64,000 bases of DNA, from assembly GCA_038869515.1 (NCBI GenBank), contig JAWCQZ010000001.1, positions 62,001-126,000 on the forward strand. Reading direction: 5' to 3'. The position numbers were made by a program, and so were the translations under genes. This DNA is from JAWCQZ01 sp038869515 [NCBI: Halobacteria archaeon]. Its GTDB lineage: Archaea > Halobacteriota > Syntropharchaeia > JACQPP01. The notes below the pieces were generated by a model that did not search any database, had not been told where the DNA came from, and saw only the letters and a program-made list of their open reading frames with translations. Shown one piece after another: positions 15,298-24,708 of this stretch; within the stretch, counting starts at the first letter, position 1, and each line of letters begins with the position of its first letter.

Positions 15298-17028
15298 CTA
15301 CGCCTTCAGCCCCCCGAATTCGCTCTCCATCTGCTTCAGGACGGTCTGCAGCCTGGGGTCGAAGTCCGCCTCAAACTTCAGTTTGCCCAGTTCGCCCCGG
15401 GAGGCCATCTCCGCGATTTTTCGCACGGAGACCCCGGCCTCCACCGCCCGCGCGGCCCGCTCCGAGAAGGACTTGATGGCGGTGAGATACTTCGACTGCT
15501 TTTCCAGGGCGGAATAGGCGTCGACCTCGTGGAACGCGGACTGCTGCAGGTAGAACTCCCGGAGCATCCGCGCGACCTCCAGCGTCAGTTGCTGGTCCTC
15601 CGGCAGCGCATCGGACCCCACGAGCTGTACAATCTCCTGCAGCTCCGCCTCGCGCTGGAGCGTGGACATCATCCACTGGCGCAACTCGACCCAGGTCTTC
15701 CCCGCCTTCGACTCGAACCAGGGGTCGAGCGTGTTCCCGTAGAGCGAGTAGGAGGTGAGCCAGTTGATGGCCGGGAAGTGGCGCCGCTGCGCCAACTTGG
15801 CGTCGAGCGCCCAGAAGACCTTCACGATGCGGAGCGTGTTCTGGGTGACCGGCTCCGAGAAGTCGCCGCCCGGGGGGCTCACCGCGCCGATGATGGTCAC
15901 CGAACCCTCCTCGCCGCCGAGGGTCTGGACGCGGCCGGAGCGCTCGTAGAAGGCGCTCAACTTGGCGGCGAGGTAGGCGGGGTAGCCCTCCTCCCCCGGC
16001 ATCTCCTCGAGCCGGCTGGAGATTTCGCGCATCGCCTCGGCCCACCGCGAGGTCGAGTCGGCCATGAGCGCGACGTCGTACCCCATGTCCCGGTAGTACT
16101 CGGCGATGGTGACGCCGGTGTAGACCGAGGCCTCCCGGGCCGCGACCGGCATGTTGGAGGTGTTCGCGATGAGCACCGTCCGCTCCATGAGGGGCGCGCC
16201 GGTCCATGGGTCCTGCAACTTCGGGAACTCCTCCAGGACCTCGGTCATCTCGTTGCCCCGCTCGCCGCACCCGATGTAGACGACCACCTTGGCGTCGGAC
16301 CACTTGGACAACTGGTGCTGGGTGACGGTCTTGCCGGAGCCGAAGGGGCCGGGAATCGCCGCGGTGCCCCCCTTCGCGACCGGGAAGAGGGTGTCGAAGA
16401 TGCGCTGGCCGGTGATGAGCGGGATGTCGGGGGTGAGCTTGCGCTTCACCGGCCTCGGCTGGCGCACCGGCCAGGAGTGGGAGAGGCGCAACTCCTTCCC
16501 ATCGACCGAGCCGACGGGGTCGGTGACGGTGAAGGAGCCTTCTCTCAGCTCTTTCAGAACGCCGCTCACCCCGGGGGGGACGAGAATCTTGTGGAGGACG
16601 TTCTTCGCCTCCTGAACCGTCCCGAGGAGGGTTCCCGGCCCCACCTCCTGCCCCTTCCGCGCCGCGGGGGCGAAGGCCCACCTCTTCTTGCGGTCGAGGG
16701 CGTTCGCGGTCGAGCCGCGCTGGATGAAGTCCCCTTCCTTCTCCCTCAGGACCGGCAGGGGGCGCTGGATGCCGTCGTAGATGGAGAGGAGCAGCCCGGG
16801 GCCCAACTCGACCGATAGCGGGAGGCCGGAGTTCTCGACCGGCTCCCCGGGTTTCACCCCGGAGGTGTCCTCGTAGACCTGGACGACCGACTTCTCCCCG
16901 CGCAGCTCGATGACCTCCCCCATGAGCCTCTCCTGCCCCACGTAGACGACGTCGTACATCCGGGGCTGGATGCCGGTGGCGGTGACGACGGGACCGGCGA
17001 TGCGGTGGACCTCGCCCTTCTGGGGCAT
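15298..17028 (-). CDS. atpA: A-type ATP synthase subunit A
   Basis: The 576-residue catalytic subunit of the A1 head hydrolyses or makes ATP. The P-loop is [11 protein letters not shown], followed by [13 protein letters not shown] and the [12 protein letters not shown] stretch. The long non-homologous region characteristic of V/A-type A subunits is present between the barrel and the P-loop, and no intein interrupts the P-loop. The ATG at 17028 has a TATA-like TTTAAA centred 26 bp upstream, so atpA begins a transcript. None of the other expected subunits (H, I, K, E, C, F, D) is in the window. Confidence 0.97.
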   Translation of the reverse strand: MPQKGEVHRIAGPVVTATGIQPRMYDVVYVGQERLMGEVIELRGEKSVVQVYEDTSGVKPGEPVENSGLPLSVELGPGLLLSIYDGIQRPLPVLREKEGDFIQRGSTANALDRKKRWAFAPAARKGQEVGPGTLLGTVQEAKNVLHKILVPPGVSGVLKELREGSFTVTDPVGSVDGKELRLSHSWPVRQPRPVKRKLTPDIPLITGQRIFDTLFPVAKGGTAAIPGPFGSGKTVTQHQLSKWSDAKVVVYIGCGERGNEMTEVLEEFPKLQDPWTGAPLMERTVLIANTSNMPVAAREASVYTGVTIAEYYRDMGYDVALMADSTSRWAEAMREISSRLEEMPGEEGYPAYLAAKLSAFYERSGRVQTLGGEEGSVTIIGAVSPPGGDFSEPVTQNTLRIVKVFWALDAKLAQRRHFPAINWLTSYSLYGNTLDPWFESKAGKTWVELRQWMMSTLQREAELQEIVQLVGSDALPEDQQLTLEVARMLREFYLQQSAFHEVDAYSALEKQSKYLTAIKSFSERAARAVEAGVSVRKIAEMASRGELGKLKFEADFDPRLQTVLKQMESEFGGLKA

Positions 17029-17050
17029 GGGCTGGTGTCGCGCGGGCGTG

Positions 17051-17057
17051 TTTTAAA
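17051..17057 (-). promoter_or_regulatory. TATA-like box of atpA
   Basis: TTTTAAA (TTTAAAA on the minus strand) is centred 26 bp upstream of the atpA ATG. It could also direct the divergent hydrolase gene with a leader of about 25 nt. Confidence 0.6.
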
Positions 17058-17103
17058 TCTAATGGGTCGGGACGCCTCTTTTCCCCGGGATGCGAGTGGA
17101 GAG

Positions 17104-17880
17104 ATGGAGCGGTGCATATCGGTTCCTTCCGGATCCCTCCAACTGGCGGGGGTGCTCCACCTCCCCGAGGGGCGGCCGGGGAGGGGGGGCGCCTTCCGGG
17201 CGATGGGGGCTCCGGAGGCGGGGCCGGGTCCCCTCCCCGGCGTCGTGTGCGCCCACGGGCTGGAGTCGGGCAAGGAGAGCCGGAAGTTCGTCGAAATCGC
17301 GCGGGCTCTCGAGGGGGAGGTGGCGGTCCTGCGGTTCGACCAGCGCGGATGCGGGGAGAGCCCCGGCGAGGCGCGGGACTGGGAGGGGAGGCTCGGGGAC
17401 CTCCGGGCGGCGGTCGCATTCCTGCGGTCGCAGAAATTCAGGAGGGTCGGCCCGGTCGGGCTGGTGGGCTCCTCTTTCGGCGGTTACATCTCGCTCCGGG
17501 TCGCGTCGGAAGGGGAGGCCGCCGCCCTCGTCTGCCTCGCCAGCCCGGCGCGGATGACCGGGATGGCGGACGGCCGGGAGGCGGCGGCGCGGGTGAAGTG
17601 CCCGGCGCTCTTCATCCACGGGACGCGGGACGCCGTCGTGCCCCCGGCCCGCTCGCGGGAGTTGTGGGAGCGGGTCCCGGCGGTCAAGGAGTTGTGTCTG
17701 GTGGACGGGGCGGACCACCGCTTCTCGGAGGAGGCGCACCGGAGGCTGGCTGTGGACCTCGCCTCCGGATGGCTGCGGGCCCACCTGAAACGGAGGCGGG
17801 AGCCGGGGCGCGGCCCTGTACCCTCTGCGGGGGGCGGCGGGGCTCCGGCTGCGGAGCCGGAATCCGGAGATCGCCGTTGA
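17104..17880 (+). CDS. Alpha/beta hydrolase
   Basis: The 258-residue protein is an alpha/beta hydrolase of the esterase/acylaminoacyl-peptidase type. It has an oxyanion segment CAHGLESG, FDQRGCGES, the nucleophile elbow GSSFGG, an Asp in HGTRDAVVPP and the catalytic His in DGADHRFSE. The start at 17104 follows the divergent atpA promoter; an upstream in-frame ATG at 17062 would lie on the TATA box. The last ~25 residues are low-complexity (Pro/Gly/Ala). The natural substrate is unknown. Confidence 0.85.
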   Translation: MERCISVPSGSLQLAGVLHLPEGRPGRGGAFRAMGAPEAGPGPLPGVVCAHGLESGKESRKFVEIARALEGEVAVLRFDQRGCGESPGEARDWEGRLGDLRAAVAFLRSQKFRRVGPVGLVGSSFGGYISLRVASEGEAAALVCLASPARMTGMADGREAAARVKCPALFIHGTRDAVVPPARSRELWERVPAVKELCLVDGADHRFSEEAHRRLAVDLASGWLRAHLKRRREPGRGPVPSAGGGGAPAAEPESGDRR

Positions 17881-17965
17881 GGACCGCTTCCGACTCGCCA
17901 CCCGCAGACGATATCACGACCGGGGCCCGAAAGAATATCCCCCTCGGGACGATGGGGGGCCTCCG

Positions 17966-18862
17966 ATGGACCCCCACCTCCTTCTCTACCTCTCCGCCCT
18001 CTTCTTCGGCTCGATGTTCGTTCCCCGGAAGTTCGCCCGGAGGCTGGCGGGGCCGGGCTACGCCCTCACGATGGCTTTCGGAATCGTGGCGGTCGCTGGG
18101 CCCCTCGCCCTCGCCGCGGAGCTCCGCCCCCCCGCGGGCGCGGCATCGCTGGCCCTGCTCTCGGGGCTCCTCTGGGCCGCCGGGAACCTCCTCTTCGTCG
18201 AGGCGATTCTCCGCATCGGCATCTCCCGCGCCTTCCTCATCTTCAGCGTCACCTCGGTGAACCAGTTCCTCGCCGGGGTCCTCCTCCTCGGGGAGGGGAG
18301 CGTGACCGGGGCGCGGGTCGCCGGGGTGCTCCTGGTGACGGCGGGCTCCGTGGTCACGGCGAGGAGCGGGGCCGGAGGGGGGGACGGGACCGGGCCGGAA
18401 GGCGCCGCGTCCCGGGAGCGAAGCCGGGACGTCCGGAACGGGGCGCTCTTCGCCGCGGCCTCCACCCTCTTCTTCGGCCTCTTCTACGTGCCTCTGGCGC
18501 GCGCACTGCCGGAGACCGGGGGCTCCGGGGGAATTGCCCTCCTCGGGGCCGCGGGGCTCTTTCCCCCGCTCCTTCTCCTGGCCGCCCGCTCCCGGATGGG
18601 GGAGTGGGTGCGCGCCGGGGGGCGGGACCACTCCGCGGCCCTCGCCAGCGGCTCCCTCTTCGCCCTCGGGCAGGTGCTCGCGGTCTCCGCCATCGGGGTG
18701 GTGGGGCTCTCGGTTGGAGCGCCCGTCATCAACGGCGGGCTGGTCCTCGTCTCGACCCTCTGGGGGACCCTCGTCTTCCGGGAGGTGGGGCCGGGGCGGG
18801 CGCGCCTGCGGGTCGCCGCGGCCTGCGCGCTGGTGGTCCTCGGCGTCGCCCTGATCGCGTGA
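17966..18862 (+). CDS. DMT-superfamily transporter
   Basis: The 298-residue protein has about ten membrane helices in two repeated halves. SGLLWAAGNLLFVEAILRIG followed by a SRAFLIFSVTSVNQFLAG-like helix resembles the sugar/glucose-uptake (GRP/GlcU) and EamA branches of the drug/metabolite superfamily. A charged loop in the middle (RSGAGGGDGTGPEG...RERSRD) separates the halves. A TATA-like AAGAATATC is 27 bp upstream of the ATG. The substrate cannot be read from the sequence. Confidence 0.8.
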   Translation: MDPHLLLYLSALFFGSMFVPRKFARRLAGPGYALTMAFGIVAVAGPLALAAELRPPAGAASLALLSGLLWAAGNLLFVEAILRIGISRAFLIFSVTSVNQFLAGVLLLGEGSVTGARVAGVLLVTAGSVVTARSGAGGGDGTGPEGAASRERSRDVRNGALFAAASTLFFGLFYVPLARALPETGGSGGIALLGAAGLFPPLLLLAARSRMGEWVRAGGRDHSAALASGSLFALGQVLAVSAIGVVGLSVGAPVINGGLVLVSTLWGTLVFREVGPGRARLRVAAACALVVLGVALIA

Positions 18863-18942
18863 ATGCCGCCGGGAAAGCGGGGCGCGCGCCGCACCGCACG
18901 CACTCCGCCCGCGGCGCGATGGGGCGGGGGGCTGCAGCGGAC

Positions 18943-20172
18943 TCAGCCGAAGAGCCACCAGTAGGAACCGTAGCGGATCCAGATGTCGAGCCCCCCCGCC
19001 GCCACCGGGAGGACGGCGGCGAGCAGGGAGAGCCCCGCGACGAGGACCGCGGGCGACGGCCGCAGGATGAGGCGGACGAGCCCCCGCGCCGCGGCGAAGC
19101 CGAGCGCCCCGCCCCCCGCAGCCAGCAGGAGACCGGGGAAGCTCCAGCCGTACAGGGCGTTGTGGAGGAGGCCGAGGGAGAGCCCCGCCAGGGCCCAGAG
19201 AGGGAGGCCGCGCCGGAAGGGGAGGGGCGCCTCCGGCTCCCCGGCTCCGGGAGCCGGGGAGCGCGCCCGCAGCCGCTCGCCGAAATCGGCCAGGATGGCG
19301 AGCGGGAGCCCGAACGCGAGGGTGAAGCGGTAGGAGGGGTTCTGCCCGACCGCCAGGATGGCCGCCGTGAAGGCGAGGAGCCCCCCGAGGAGGAGGGCGA
19401 GGGAGAGCGTGGCGCTCCACCGCCGGGGGCGGAGGGCCTGGGCCATGGCGAGGGGGGTGGCGAGGGCGAGGGTGATGGCGAGCGGGGCCCAGAGCGGGTT
19501 GTCGGCGGTCCAGTTCCACTCCACCGTCGTCCGCCGCAGCGCGAGCGCCGGGAGGTCCGCCTGGAGCGCGGGGTTGCTCAGCGAGGCGATGTAGTCGGCG
19601 CGGGTCACCGCGAAGGAGCCGACGTAGCGGATGAGGCCCGCGGCGAGCCCGGCGCCGAAGGCGAGGATGCCGAAGTCGAGGACCCGCCGGTCGAGGTCGG
19701 TCTTGTCGCGGAGGAGGAGGGCGCCCGAGAGGATGCCGAGGGCCGCGAGGAGCCCGCCGGAGATGGTGAGGTTGTGGGGGAGCGAGTACGCGGATTCCCC
19801 GCCCTTCAGCCGCTCGTGCCAGACGGAGTCCACCATGCCGCTGAAGAGCGCCATGAGGGTGCCGAGGGCGAGCAGGAGGAGGCCGACCGGGAAGCGGACG
19901 GAGAGCGGGGGCAGCGGGAAGGCGGGCCCGTTGAAGGCGCGCCGGACCGGCTCCAGGAGCGCCCCCGAGGCGGCCGAGAGGGCGACGAGGACCCCGGCGT
20001 AGAGGACGAGGTGGGGCGGCGACCAGAACTCCTCGAATGGGAAGGTGCGGTGCCACGCCCCGTCCCACCAGAGCCCCCCCAGGGCGACGGTGAAGCCGAG
20101 GGCCGAGAGGATGAGGACCGCGCGGGCGGGCAGGTGGGGGACGGCTCGGAGGCGGGAGAGGAGCGGCTCCAT
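18943..20172 (-). CDS. Polytopic membrane protein with two D-x3-W-H...P-H motifs (paralog 1)
   Basis: The 409-residue protein has about ten to twelve membrane segments and two repeated motifs at the ends of helices: Asp37-x3-His41-x12-His54 (DGAWHRTFPFEEFWSPPH) and Asp115-x3-His119-x13-His133 (DSVWHERLKGGESAYSLPH). The first has the same spacing as the Asp156/His160/His173 copper ligands of particulate methane monooxygenase subunit PmoC, with the same aromatic-His and Pro-x-His setting. Other CuMMO subunits are absent, so function is open. It starts 1 bp after the acyl-CoA dehydrogenase stop (operon), and a paralog lies at 23334. Confidence 0.8.
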   Translation of the reverse strand: MEPLLSRLRAVPHLPARAVLILSALGFTVALGGLWWDGAWHRTFPFEEFWSPPHLVLYAGVLVALSAASGALLEPVRRAFNGPAFPLPPLSVRFPVGLLLLALGTLMALFSGMVDSVWHERLKGGESAYSLPHNLTISGGLLAALGILSGALLLRDKTDLDRRVLDFGILAFGAGLAAGLIRYVGSFAVTRADYIASLSNPALQADLPALALRRTTVEWNWTADNPLWAPLAITLALATPLAMAQALRPRRWSATLSLALLLGGLLAFTAAILAVGQNPSYRFTLAFGLPLAILADFGERLRARSPAPGAGEPEAPLPFRRGLPLWALAGLSLGLLHNALYGWSFPGLLLAAGGGALGFAAARGLVRLILRPSPAVLVAGLSLLAAVLPVAAGGLDIWIRYGSYWWLFG

Positions 20173-20173
20173 C

Positions 20174-21937
20174 TCAGAGCCCCGCCGCCTTCCGGAGCGC
20201 CTCAGGGGCGATGGTCCGGTACTCCACCAGCGGGTCGAAGAGGTCGAGGAGGGTCCGGTCCTTCGACCCGACGCCCCGCAGGGGGTGGGTCCGCAGGTGG
20301 AGTTCGGCGAAGAGGTGGGCCACCGCCGCCTTCCGGGCGTCCCCCTCCGCCAGATCCTCGGCCGCCTCCCGGAGGAGGAGGGCTCCCTGCAGGCTGTCGG
20401 CCATGAGGTCCACGAGGGCGCGCGCCCGCAACTGCGCCATCTCCGGGTCCATCTTCGGCAGGCGGGCCAGGGCCTCGGCGAGCTCCTTGAGCCCCGATTC
20501 CACCGCCCCCCGGGTCGGGGCGAGGAGGGGGTCGGAACCTCCCCGGGCGAGGGCCGCCCCTCGGGCCAGGAGCGCCTCGTGGGAGCCGTGCTTCGCCACG
20601 GTCCGGAGGACATCGAGGATGAGGATGTTCTCGGTCCCCTCCCAGATGGTGTGGCACTGGGCGTCCCGCAACTGGCGCGCGGCGGGCCACTCCTCGATGT
20701 ATCCATTTCCGCCGAGCACTTCGAGGCCCAGGCTCGCCATCTCCAGCCCCCTCCGGGCGCACCGGATTTTCGCCAGGGGGGCGAGGAGCCGCAGGAGGGG
20801 CTGCCCCTCGACCGGGGCGCTCAGGCCCAGCGCCCCCGAGAGGCGCGCCGCCTCGAAGAGGAGGGCCGCGCCCGCCTCGCTTTCGACCACCATCCGCGCC
20901 AGCATCTCCCGGACGAGGGGCCAGTCGCGGAGCGCGCGGCCGAAGGCGCGCCGGTGGGTCGCGTAGACCATCGCCTCGAGGAAGACCCGCCGGAGGATGC
21001 CCGCCCCCATCGTGGCGACGCCGACGCGGGAGTAGTTCACCATCTCCATCATCCGCTGGAGGCCGCGGCCGTCGGGCTCCTTCGAGCCCTCCGCCAGGAG
21101 GTGGGCCTCCGCCTCCACGAAGTCCACCTCAGCCGTCGGGACCGCCCGGGTTCCCAGTTTCTCCTTGATGCGCCGGATGCGGACACCGTTGGGGCTCCCG
21201 TCCGACCGGAGCTTCGGGACGAGGAAGAGGCCGATTCCCTTCACTCCGGCAGGGCTCCCCTCGGGGCGCGCCAGGGTGGCGATGGCGCCAGCGTCCACGT
21301 TGGAGCAGAACCACTTGAAGCCGTTGAGGAGCCACCGGTCTCCCTCCCTCCGGGCCACCGTCTTCACGCTGGCGCCGAGGTCGGAGCCGCCGTCGATCTC
21401 GGTGAGGAACATTGCGCCGTCCAGCGCCCCGTCGAACCGCGGGGCGGTGAGGTCGGGCAGGAACCGCCTCTTCACCTCGGGGGAACCGAACCGCTCCACC
21501 AGCATCGCGACGCCGCCGGTCATCCCCACCGCGCAGAGCATCCCGGTCTCCGCCTGGCTCAGGAGGTAGGTGAGCGCCGCGGAGACCGCGGCGACGCTCT
21601 CGGGCCTCCGCTCCCTCGCCTCGGGCCACCAGGGGAGGGTGACGGCGCCCAGCTCCCAGAGGTCGCGCTTCGTCTCGAGGGCGCCGGGGTGGTGCTCGAC
21701 CCGGTTCACCTCGTTCCCCCGGGCGTCCCACTTCACCAAGCGGGGCGGGCTCTTGTCGGTCACCTCGGCCCGCGCCGCGACCGGCCCTCCGATGACCTCG
21801 CCGGCGCGGAGCAGCTTCGCCTCGGCCCACGCCCGGTCCTCCCGGGGGACGAGCCGCCCCACGAGCCGCCGGAGGTTGGGGTCGGCCTCGTACCAGTTGA
21901 GCCCGGCCGCCTCCCGGAACTCCCGGTAGTCCACCAT
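20174..21937 (-). CDS. Acyl-CoA dehydrogenase, AidB-like long form
   Basis: The 587-residue flavoprotein belongs to the acyl-CoA dehydrogenase superfamily and is longer than the ~380-residue standard, as in AidB and related forms. It has an N-terminal extension, MTGGVAMLVERF, the flavin-contacting FLTEIDGGSDLGASVKT segment, RWLLNGFKWFCSN, and the C-terminal GGNGYIEEWPAARQLRDAQ with TIWEGTENI. A ~100-residue helical extension follows. Acyl-CoA activity is not assured for this subgroup. It lies between an aldo/keto reductase and a metal-motif membrane protein in a tight same-strand array. Confidence 0.9.
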   Translation of the reverse strand: MVDYREFREAAGLNWYEADPNLRRLVGRLVPREDRAWAEAKLLRAGEVIGGPVAARAEVTDKSPPRLVKWDARGNEVNRVEHHPGALETKRDLWELGAVTLPWWPEARERRPESVAAVSAALTYLLSQAETGMLCAVGMTGGVAMLVERFGSPEVKRRFLPDLTAPRFDGALDGAMFLTEIDGGSDLGASVKTVARREGDRWLLNGFKWFCSNVDAGAIATLARPEGSPAGVKGIGLFLVPKLRSDGSPNGVRIRRIKEKLGTRAVPTAEVDFVEAEAHLLAEGSKEPDGRGLQRMMEMVNYSRVGVATMGAGILRRVFLEAMVYATHRRAFGRALRDWPLVREMLARMVVESEAGAALLFEAARLSGALGLSAPVEGQPLLRLLAPLAKIRCARRGLEMASLGLEVLGGNGYIEEWPAARQLRDAQCHTIWEGTENILILDVLRTVAKHGSHEALLARGAALARGGSDPLLAPTRGAVESGLKELAEALARLPKMDPEMAQLRARALVDLMADSLQGALLLREAAEDLAEGDARKAAVAHLFAELHLRTHPLRGVGSKDRTLLDLFDPLVEYRTIAPEALRKAAGL

Positions 21938-21967
21938 CCGGGGAGGTCGCCGTCCCGGAGGAAAACG

Positions 21968-23026
21968 TCAGCGCCGGGAGAGGTCTGCCAGTCTCCCCAG
22001 GACGGAGGCGGGGGCCCGGGGGATTCCGCGGAGGCCGAGGTTGTGGGCGACGTGCTCCACCCGCCCCATGCCGACGAGCGCCGCGGCCACGCCGGGGGCG
22101 GAGCGGGCGAACTGGAGGGCGCGCTGGGCGTCGCTCCCGAGGCCGGGGAGGAGGGCGGCCAGTTCGGGCGGGAGCCCCCCGGCGAGCCTCCCCTGGAGGA
22201 TGGAGGCCGAGGCGAAGACTGCGACGCCGAGTTTCCGGGCGGCCTCGAGCAGCGTCACCCTCTCGCCGGAGACCTCCTGGCTCGGAGCGAAGGCGGCCTC
22301 CGCCATGGCGAGGTTGAACGGCATCTGGAGGGCGCGGAAGCGGTGGCCCGGGCCGCCGACCCGCTTCGCCAACTCCACGAGTTCCGCCAGCGAGAGGTGG
22401 CCCGGCTCCTCGGGGCCCGCCCGGAGGCCGTTCCAGGTCGCCACGCCATAGGCGCCGACCTTTCCCCGGGAGGCCATCTCCTCCAGGAGCCGGAAGGCCG
22501 CCTCCATGCGCCGCAGGAAGGTCTTCCGGTCCGCCTCGTCGAGCTGCTGCTCCGGGTTGTGGAGGTAGTAGAGGTCCACCGTCTCCAGCCGCAGGTTGCG
22601 GAGGCTGGTCTCCACCTGGTTGCGGAGGTAGGCGGGGGCGAGGCAGTGGATGCCGCCGACGACCTCCTCCTCCTTGGCGAGTCCGGGCCGGAGGACCGTC
22701 TGGTCGAGGTGGGCCCAGTGGTCCCGCGGCGGAGAGGAGTCGTAGGGGACGTAGCCCCCCTTGGTGGAGACGAAGACCTCGTCCCGCTTCAACTCACTCG
22801 CGTGGAGCAGTTCCTCGAGCGCGTCGCCGATGTTCCGCTCCGAGCGCATGCAGCGGTAGTTGATGGCTGTGTCGAGGAGGTTGATCCCGCCGCGGAGGGC
22901 CGCGGCGATGGCTCTCCGGTAGGAGTCGTCGGCCCCGTCGCTGGCGTGGCCGAGGTAGGTGCCGAGGCCGATGGAGGAGATGCGGAGGCCGAGAGCGTCC
23001 GCGGGGCCGCTTTCGGTGGAACCCAT
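21968..23026 (-). CDS. Aldo/keto reductase
   Basis: A 352-residue NAD(P)H-dependent (beta/alpha)8 oxidoreductase. LGLRISSIGLGTYLG opens the barrel, the Asp-Tyr-Lys-His active-site equivalents lie in LLDTAINYR, FVSTKGGY and LYYLHNPE, and ALVGMGRVEHV near the end binds the cofactor. The start at 23026 was preferred because homologous folds begin about 12 residues before the first strand; a longer form from 23140 would add 38 residues of low-complexity, poorly structured sequence. The stop is 30 bp before the acyl-CoA dehydrogenase start, so they are probably one operon. Confidence 0.88.
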   Translation of the reverse strand: MGSTESGPADALGLRISSIGLGTYLGHASDGADDSYRRAIAAALRGGINLLDTAINYRCMRSERNIGDALEELLHASELKRDEVFVSTKGGYVPYDSSPPRDHWAHLDQTVLRPGLAKEEEVVGGIHCLAPAYLRNQVETSLRNLRLETVDLYYLHNPEQQLDEADRKTFLRRMEAAFRLLEEMASRGKVGAYGVATWNGLRAGPEEPGHLSLAELVELAKRVGGPGHRFRALQMPFNLAMAEAAFAPSQEVSGERVTLLEAARKLGVAVFASASILQGRLAGGLPPELAALLPGLGSDAQRALQFARSAPGVAAALVGMGRVEHVAHNLGLRGIPRAPASVLGRLADLSRR

Positions 23027-23211
23027 CGCCTCCTGCGGGAACGCAATGGTGAAGAAATCGGGCGCCGCCTTCTGACGCTCCGCGAAGCGCTCTGTTCCCC
23101 CGGGGGTGGCGCGGCCTTTGTGGGTGTGGAAGCCGGCCATCCACAGACCGGGAGGGGGCTCTACAAGTAGTTTTTCGGAAGCGAGAGCGAGCAGGGTAAA
23201 CGGCCCCGAAC

Positions 23212-23258
23212 TCGCCCCCCGTTTTCGCTTCGAAACGCGAGGGTTCGCGGGCGGTTTC
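23212..23258. repeat. Dispersed palindromic repeat D, copy 1
   Basis: CCCCGAAC ... CGTTTTCGCTTCGAAACGCGAG forms a stem-loop and resembles the nested palindrome at 33684-33742. It lies in the gap between the aldo/keto reductase and the second metal-motif membrane protein. Confidence 0.55.
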
Positions 23259-23333
23259 GGAGCGCGCGGCCCGGCAAGGGGCCCTGAACTACCCGAGCAG
23301 GTGCGGCATTGGACTCATGAAGCGCTCGGTGCT

Positions 23334-24620
23334 TCAGAACCACAGCCGCAGGTAGATGTCAAACACCCCGAACGCCGCCGGCAGCACCAGCGTCATCAGC
23401 AGCAGCGTCCACCCCACCCTCCGGGGGGTCGGTTCGGTGGCGACCTTGGCCACCTTCTCCCCGATCATGGCGCCCGCGACCCCGGCGAAGGGGGCGACGG
23501 CCATTCCGAGCGGGTGGAAGCCGAACCGGAGGCCGTGCAGCGTGGCCATCGCGAGGGCCGCGGCGGCGGGACCGGGCCGGTCCGCGAGCCACTTGAAAGG
23601 CCCGGGCAGAGTGGTGTTGAGCGGTTTCGGGAGCAGGTCCTGCGGCAGGGCGAGCATGACGAGGCCGACGAGCCCTCCGAGGGCGGCCGTGGTCGCGAAG
23701 CGGGAGTCGGTGACGGGGCTGTTGGGGTCGACGAGGCCCGGCTGAGACTTCAGCAGCAGGAAGAACCCGGTGGTCGCCCCCGCGAGGATGGCGACGTTGG
23801 CCAGGGCGGCCCGGGTCGCGATGAGCCGCTTCCCGGGGGCGAGAGCGCGCGCCATCGCGAGGGGGGCGACCAGGGCAAGCGGGACCAGGAGGGGGATCAG
23901 CAACGAGTTGCCCTGGTGGATTCCGCTGGCGAGGAACGCCCGGGCGATCTTGACCGACTGGGGATCGAGCCTGTAGAACTCGGCGTTGGCGAGCCGCTGC
24001 TGGAGGTCCTCCGCGGGCGAGATGAGCGGCACGATGGGGAAGGCGAAGATGATGATGAGCCCGGCGCCGAACATGACGATGGGCCATGCCGGGCGCTGCC
24101 TCTCCCCGAGGGTGGCGCGGAGAGCCTGGGCGCCGCTCATGAGACCGAGCGCCATGAGGACGCCGCCGAGGACGATGAGCATGTGGGGGTAGGACCAGGC
24201 GGTCTCGTTCGCCCCGAGTCTCGCGTGCCACGCCGAGTCGAGCAGCCCCGCCAGGACCGCCTGGAAGGAGCCGAAACCGACCCAGAAGAGGCTCGCCGGG
24301 ACCGGGACGTTGAGGAACGGGACCCGGACGCCGGGGCCGAAGACGGCGTGGGCCCGGAACCAGGGGTGAAAGATGGCGAAGAGCAGCAGCGTGCCGCCGA
24401 CGCCGAACCCTCCGTAGATCATCAGGTGGGGCGGGGACCAGAACTCCTCGAAGGGGTTCACCGTGTGCCAGACGCCGTCGAACAGGAGCCCCAGCAGCGC
24501 GACCAGCATCGAGAGGCCGAGCGACCAGAAGAAGAGGAGGAGCCGCCGGTCGGGGGTCGCCTCCGTCTCCCCGGCCCGCCCCGCGGCGACGGCGGTTGCC
24601 GTAGCTTCTCCGTTCCCCAT
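23334..24620 (-). CDS. Polytopic membrane protein with two D-x3-W-H...P-H motifs (paralog 2)
   Basis: The 428-residue protein is clearly related to the one at 18943. It has Asp48-x3-His52-x12-His65 (DGVWHTVNPFEEFWSPPH) and Asp128-x3-His132-x13-His146 (DSAWHARLGANETAWSYPH), similar helix spacing, and the same ending with an Asp-Ile-x-x-Arg motif (FDIYLRLWF). ATG 24620 follows an A/T-rich AAAACTTTT at about -26. The first motif matches PmoC copper-site spacing. It is likely the first gene of the strand-wise block that continues with the reductase, dehydrogenase and paralog 1, after a 307-bp gap containing a palindrome. Confidence 0.8.
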   Translation of the reverse strand: MGNGEATATAVAAGRAGETEATPDRRLLLFFWSLGLSMLVALLGLLFDGVWHTVNPFEEFWSPPHLMIYGGFGVGGTLLLFAIFHPWFRAHAVFGPGVRVPFLNVPVPASLFWVGFGSFQAVLAGLLDSAWHARLGANETAWSYPHMLIVLGGVLMALGLMSGAQALRATLGERQRPAWPIVMFGAGLIIIFAFPIVPLISPAEDLQQRLANAEFYRLDPQSVKIARAFLASGIHQGNSLLIPLLVPLALVAPLAMARALAPGKRLIATRAALANVAILAGATTGFFLLLKSQPGLVDPNSPVTDSRFATTAALGGLVGLVMLALPQDLLPKPLNTTLPGPFKWLADRPGPAAAALAMATLHGLRFGFHPLGMAVAPFAGVAGAMIGEKVAKVATEPTPRRVGWTLLLMTLVLPAAFGVFDIYLRLWF

Positions 24621-24708
24621 CCCGGGAGTGGGCGGCGGGCGGTCAAAAGTTTTCCCGGGGAGTTCGACGGCCGGGGAAACCTGAATAGGCCCCCTCCCCA
24701 GGAGGGGG

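Noticed and set aside
23161-23333. tRNA-like stretch with GGACTCATGA near 23310
   Set aside because: No acceptor or T-arm pairing could be formed around it.
18943-24620. A complete copper membrane monooxygenase (PmoCAB/AmoCAB) operon
   Set aside because: Only a PmoC-like motif is present; no PmoA or PmoB-like protein was found nearby, so the enzyme cannot be called.
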